From: an uncultured Clostridia bacterium | GTDB taxonomy: Bacteria > Bacillota > Clostridia > Lachnospirales > Lachnospiraceae | Length of the DNA: 5,819 nt | NCBI GenBank assembly: GCA_937888895.1 | Contig: CALASV010000203.1 | Coordinates: 1-5,819 of the forward strand | Direction: 5' to 3' | In this document: piece by piece, positions 5,765-5,819 of the stretch | Layout: each line of letters starts with the position of its first letter | How positions within the stretch are numbered: position 1 is the stretch's first letter | The notes under the pieces: model-generated | What the model was told of the DNA's origin: nothing | Databases searched by the model: none | The model's input: only the letters and a program-made list of their open reading frames with translations | Position numbers and translations under genes: made by a program

Positions 5765-5819
5765 ATGAAACTCGGAATTGTTGGATTACCAAATGTTGGT
5801 AAAAGTACATTATTTAATT
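5765..5819 (+). CDS. ychF: YchF/OLA1-family P-loop ATPase, 5' end only
   Basis: Only 18 codons are in the window, reading MKLGIVGLPNVGKSTLFN. This is the almost invariant N-terminus of YchF, an Obg-related, ribosome-associated NTPase that prefers ATP to GTP, and it holds the whole Walker A motif (GLPNVGKST). The fragment is too short to check the G4-equivalent motif that explains the ATP preference, or the C-terminal TGS domain. A different Obg/Era-type GTPase is possible but would rarely begin this way. The gene follows thiN by 22 nt on the same strand and could be the next member of the operon. Confidence 0.9.
   Translation, partial: MKLGIVGLPNVGKSTLFN

Overview
The window is an AT-rich, tightly packed, single-strand gene cluster from a low-GC Gram-positive bacterium. 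Gene content, gene order, strong GGAGG-type ribosome binding sites and the proline/threonine-rich linker style suggest a Clostridia member, plausibly Lachnospiraceae-like; the genus cannot be fixed from this sequence. Every gene reads on the plus strand. There is no RNA gene, mobile element, CRISPR array or gene-free stretch over 300 bases, and I see no convincing terminator, so most or all of it is probably one operon.

Layout: the 3' end of rlmN (1-370, cut by the window edge); a PP2C-type Ser/Thr phosphatase, prpC (from 373), whose reading frame breaks near 1007-1021 so that the annotated-length product loses the family's last metal-binding motif; a PASTA-domain Ser/Thr kinase, prkC/pknB (best start 1136, end 3517), with a cytoplasmic kinase domain, one membrane helix, three PASTA repeats, a long Pro-Thr linker and an unrecognised C-terminal domain; rsgA (best start GTG 3517, overlapping the kinase stop by one base), a circularly permuted ribosome-assembly GTPase; rpe (4424-5080), ribulose-phosphate 3-epimerase; thiN (5086-5742), thiamine pyrophosphokinase; and the first 18 codons of ychF (from 5765), recognised by its near-invariant N-terminus.

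The order rlmN-prpC-prkC-rsgA-rpe-thiN is the conserved Firmicutes arrangement known from Bacillus subtilis (yloN-prpC-prkC-cpgA-rpe-thiN). The kinase and phosphatase form an antagonistic pair that senses the cell wall through the PASTA repeats, and in B. subtilis PrkC is known to phosphorylate CpgA (RsgA) and elongation factors. The neighbours RlmN, RsgA and YchF all act on or with the ribosome, so the cluster plausibly ties envelope sensing to translation capacity. In this window ychF follows thiN directly, where B. subtilis has spoVM and rpmB.

No wholly new system is evident. The points most worth checking are the frameshift in the phosphatase gene, the kinase's repeat-built extracellular stalk with its orphan C-terminal domain, and the coupled GTG start of rsgA.
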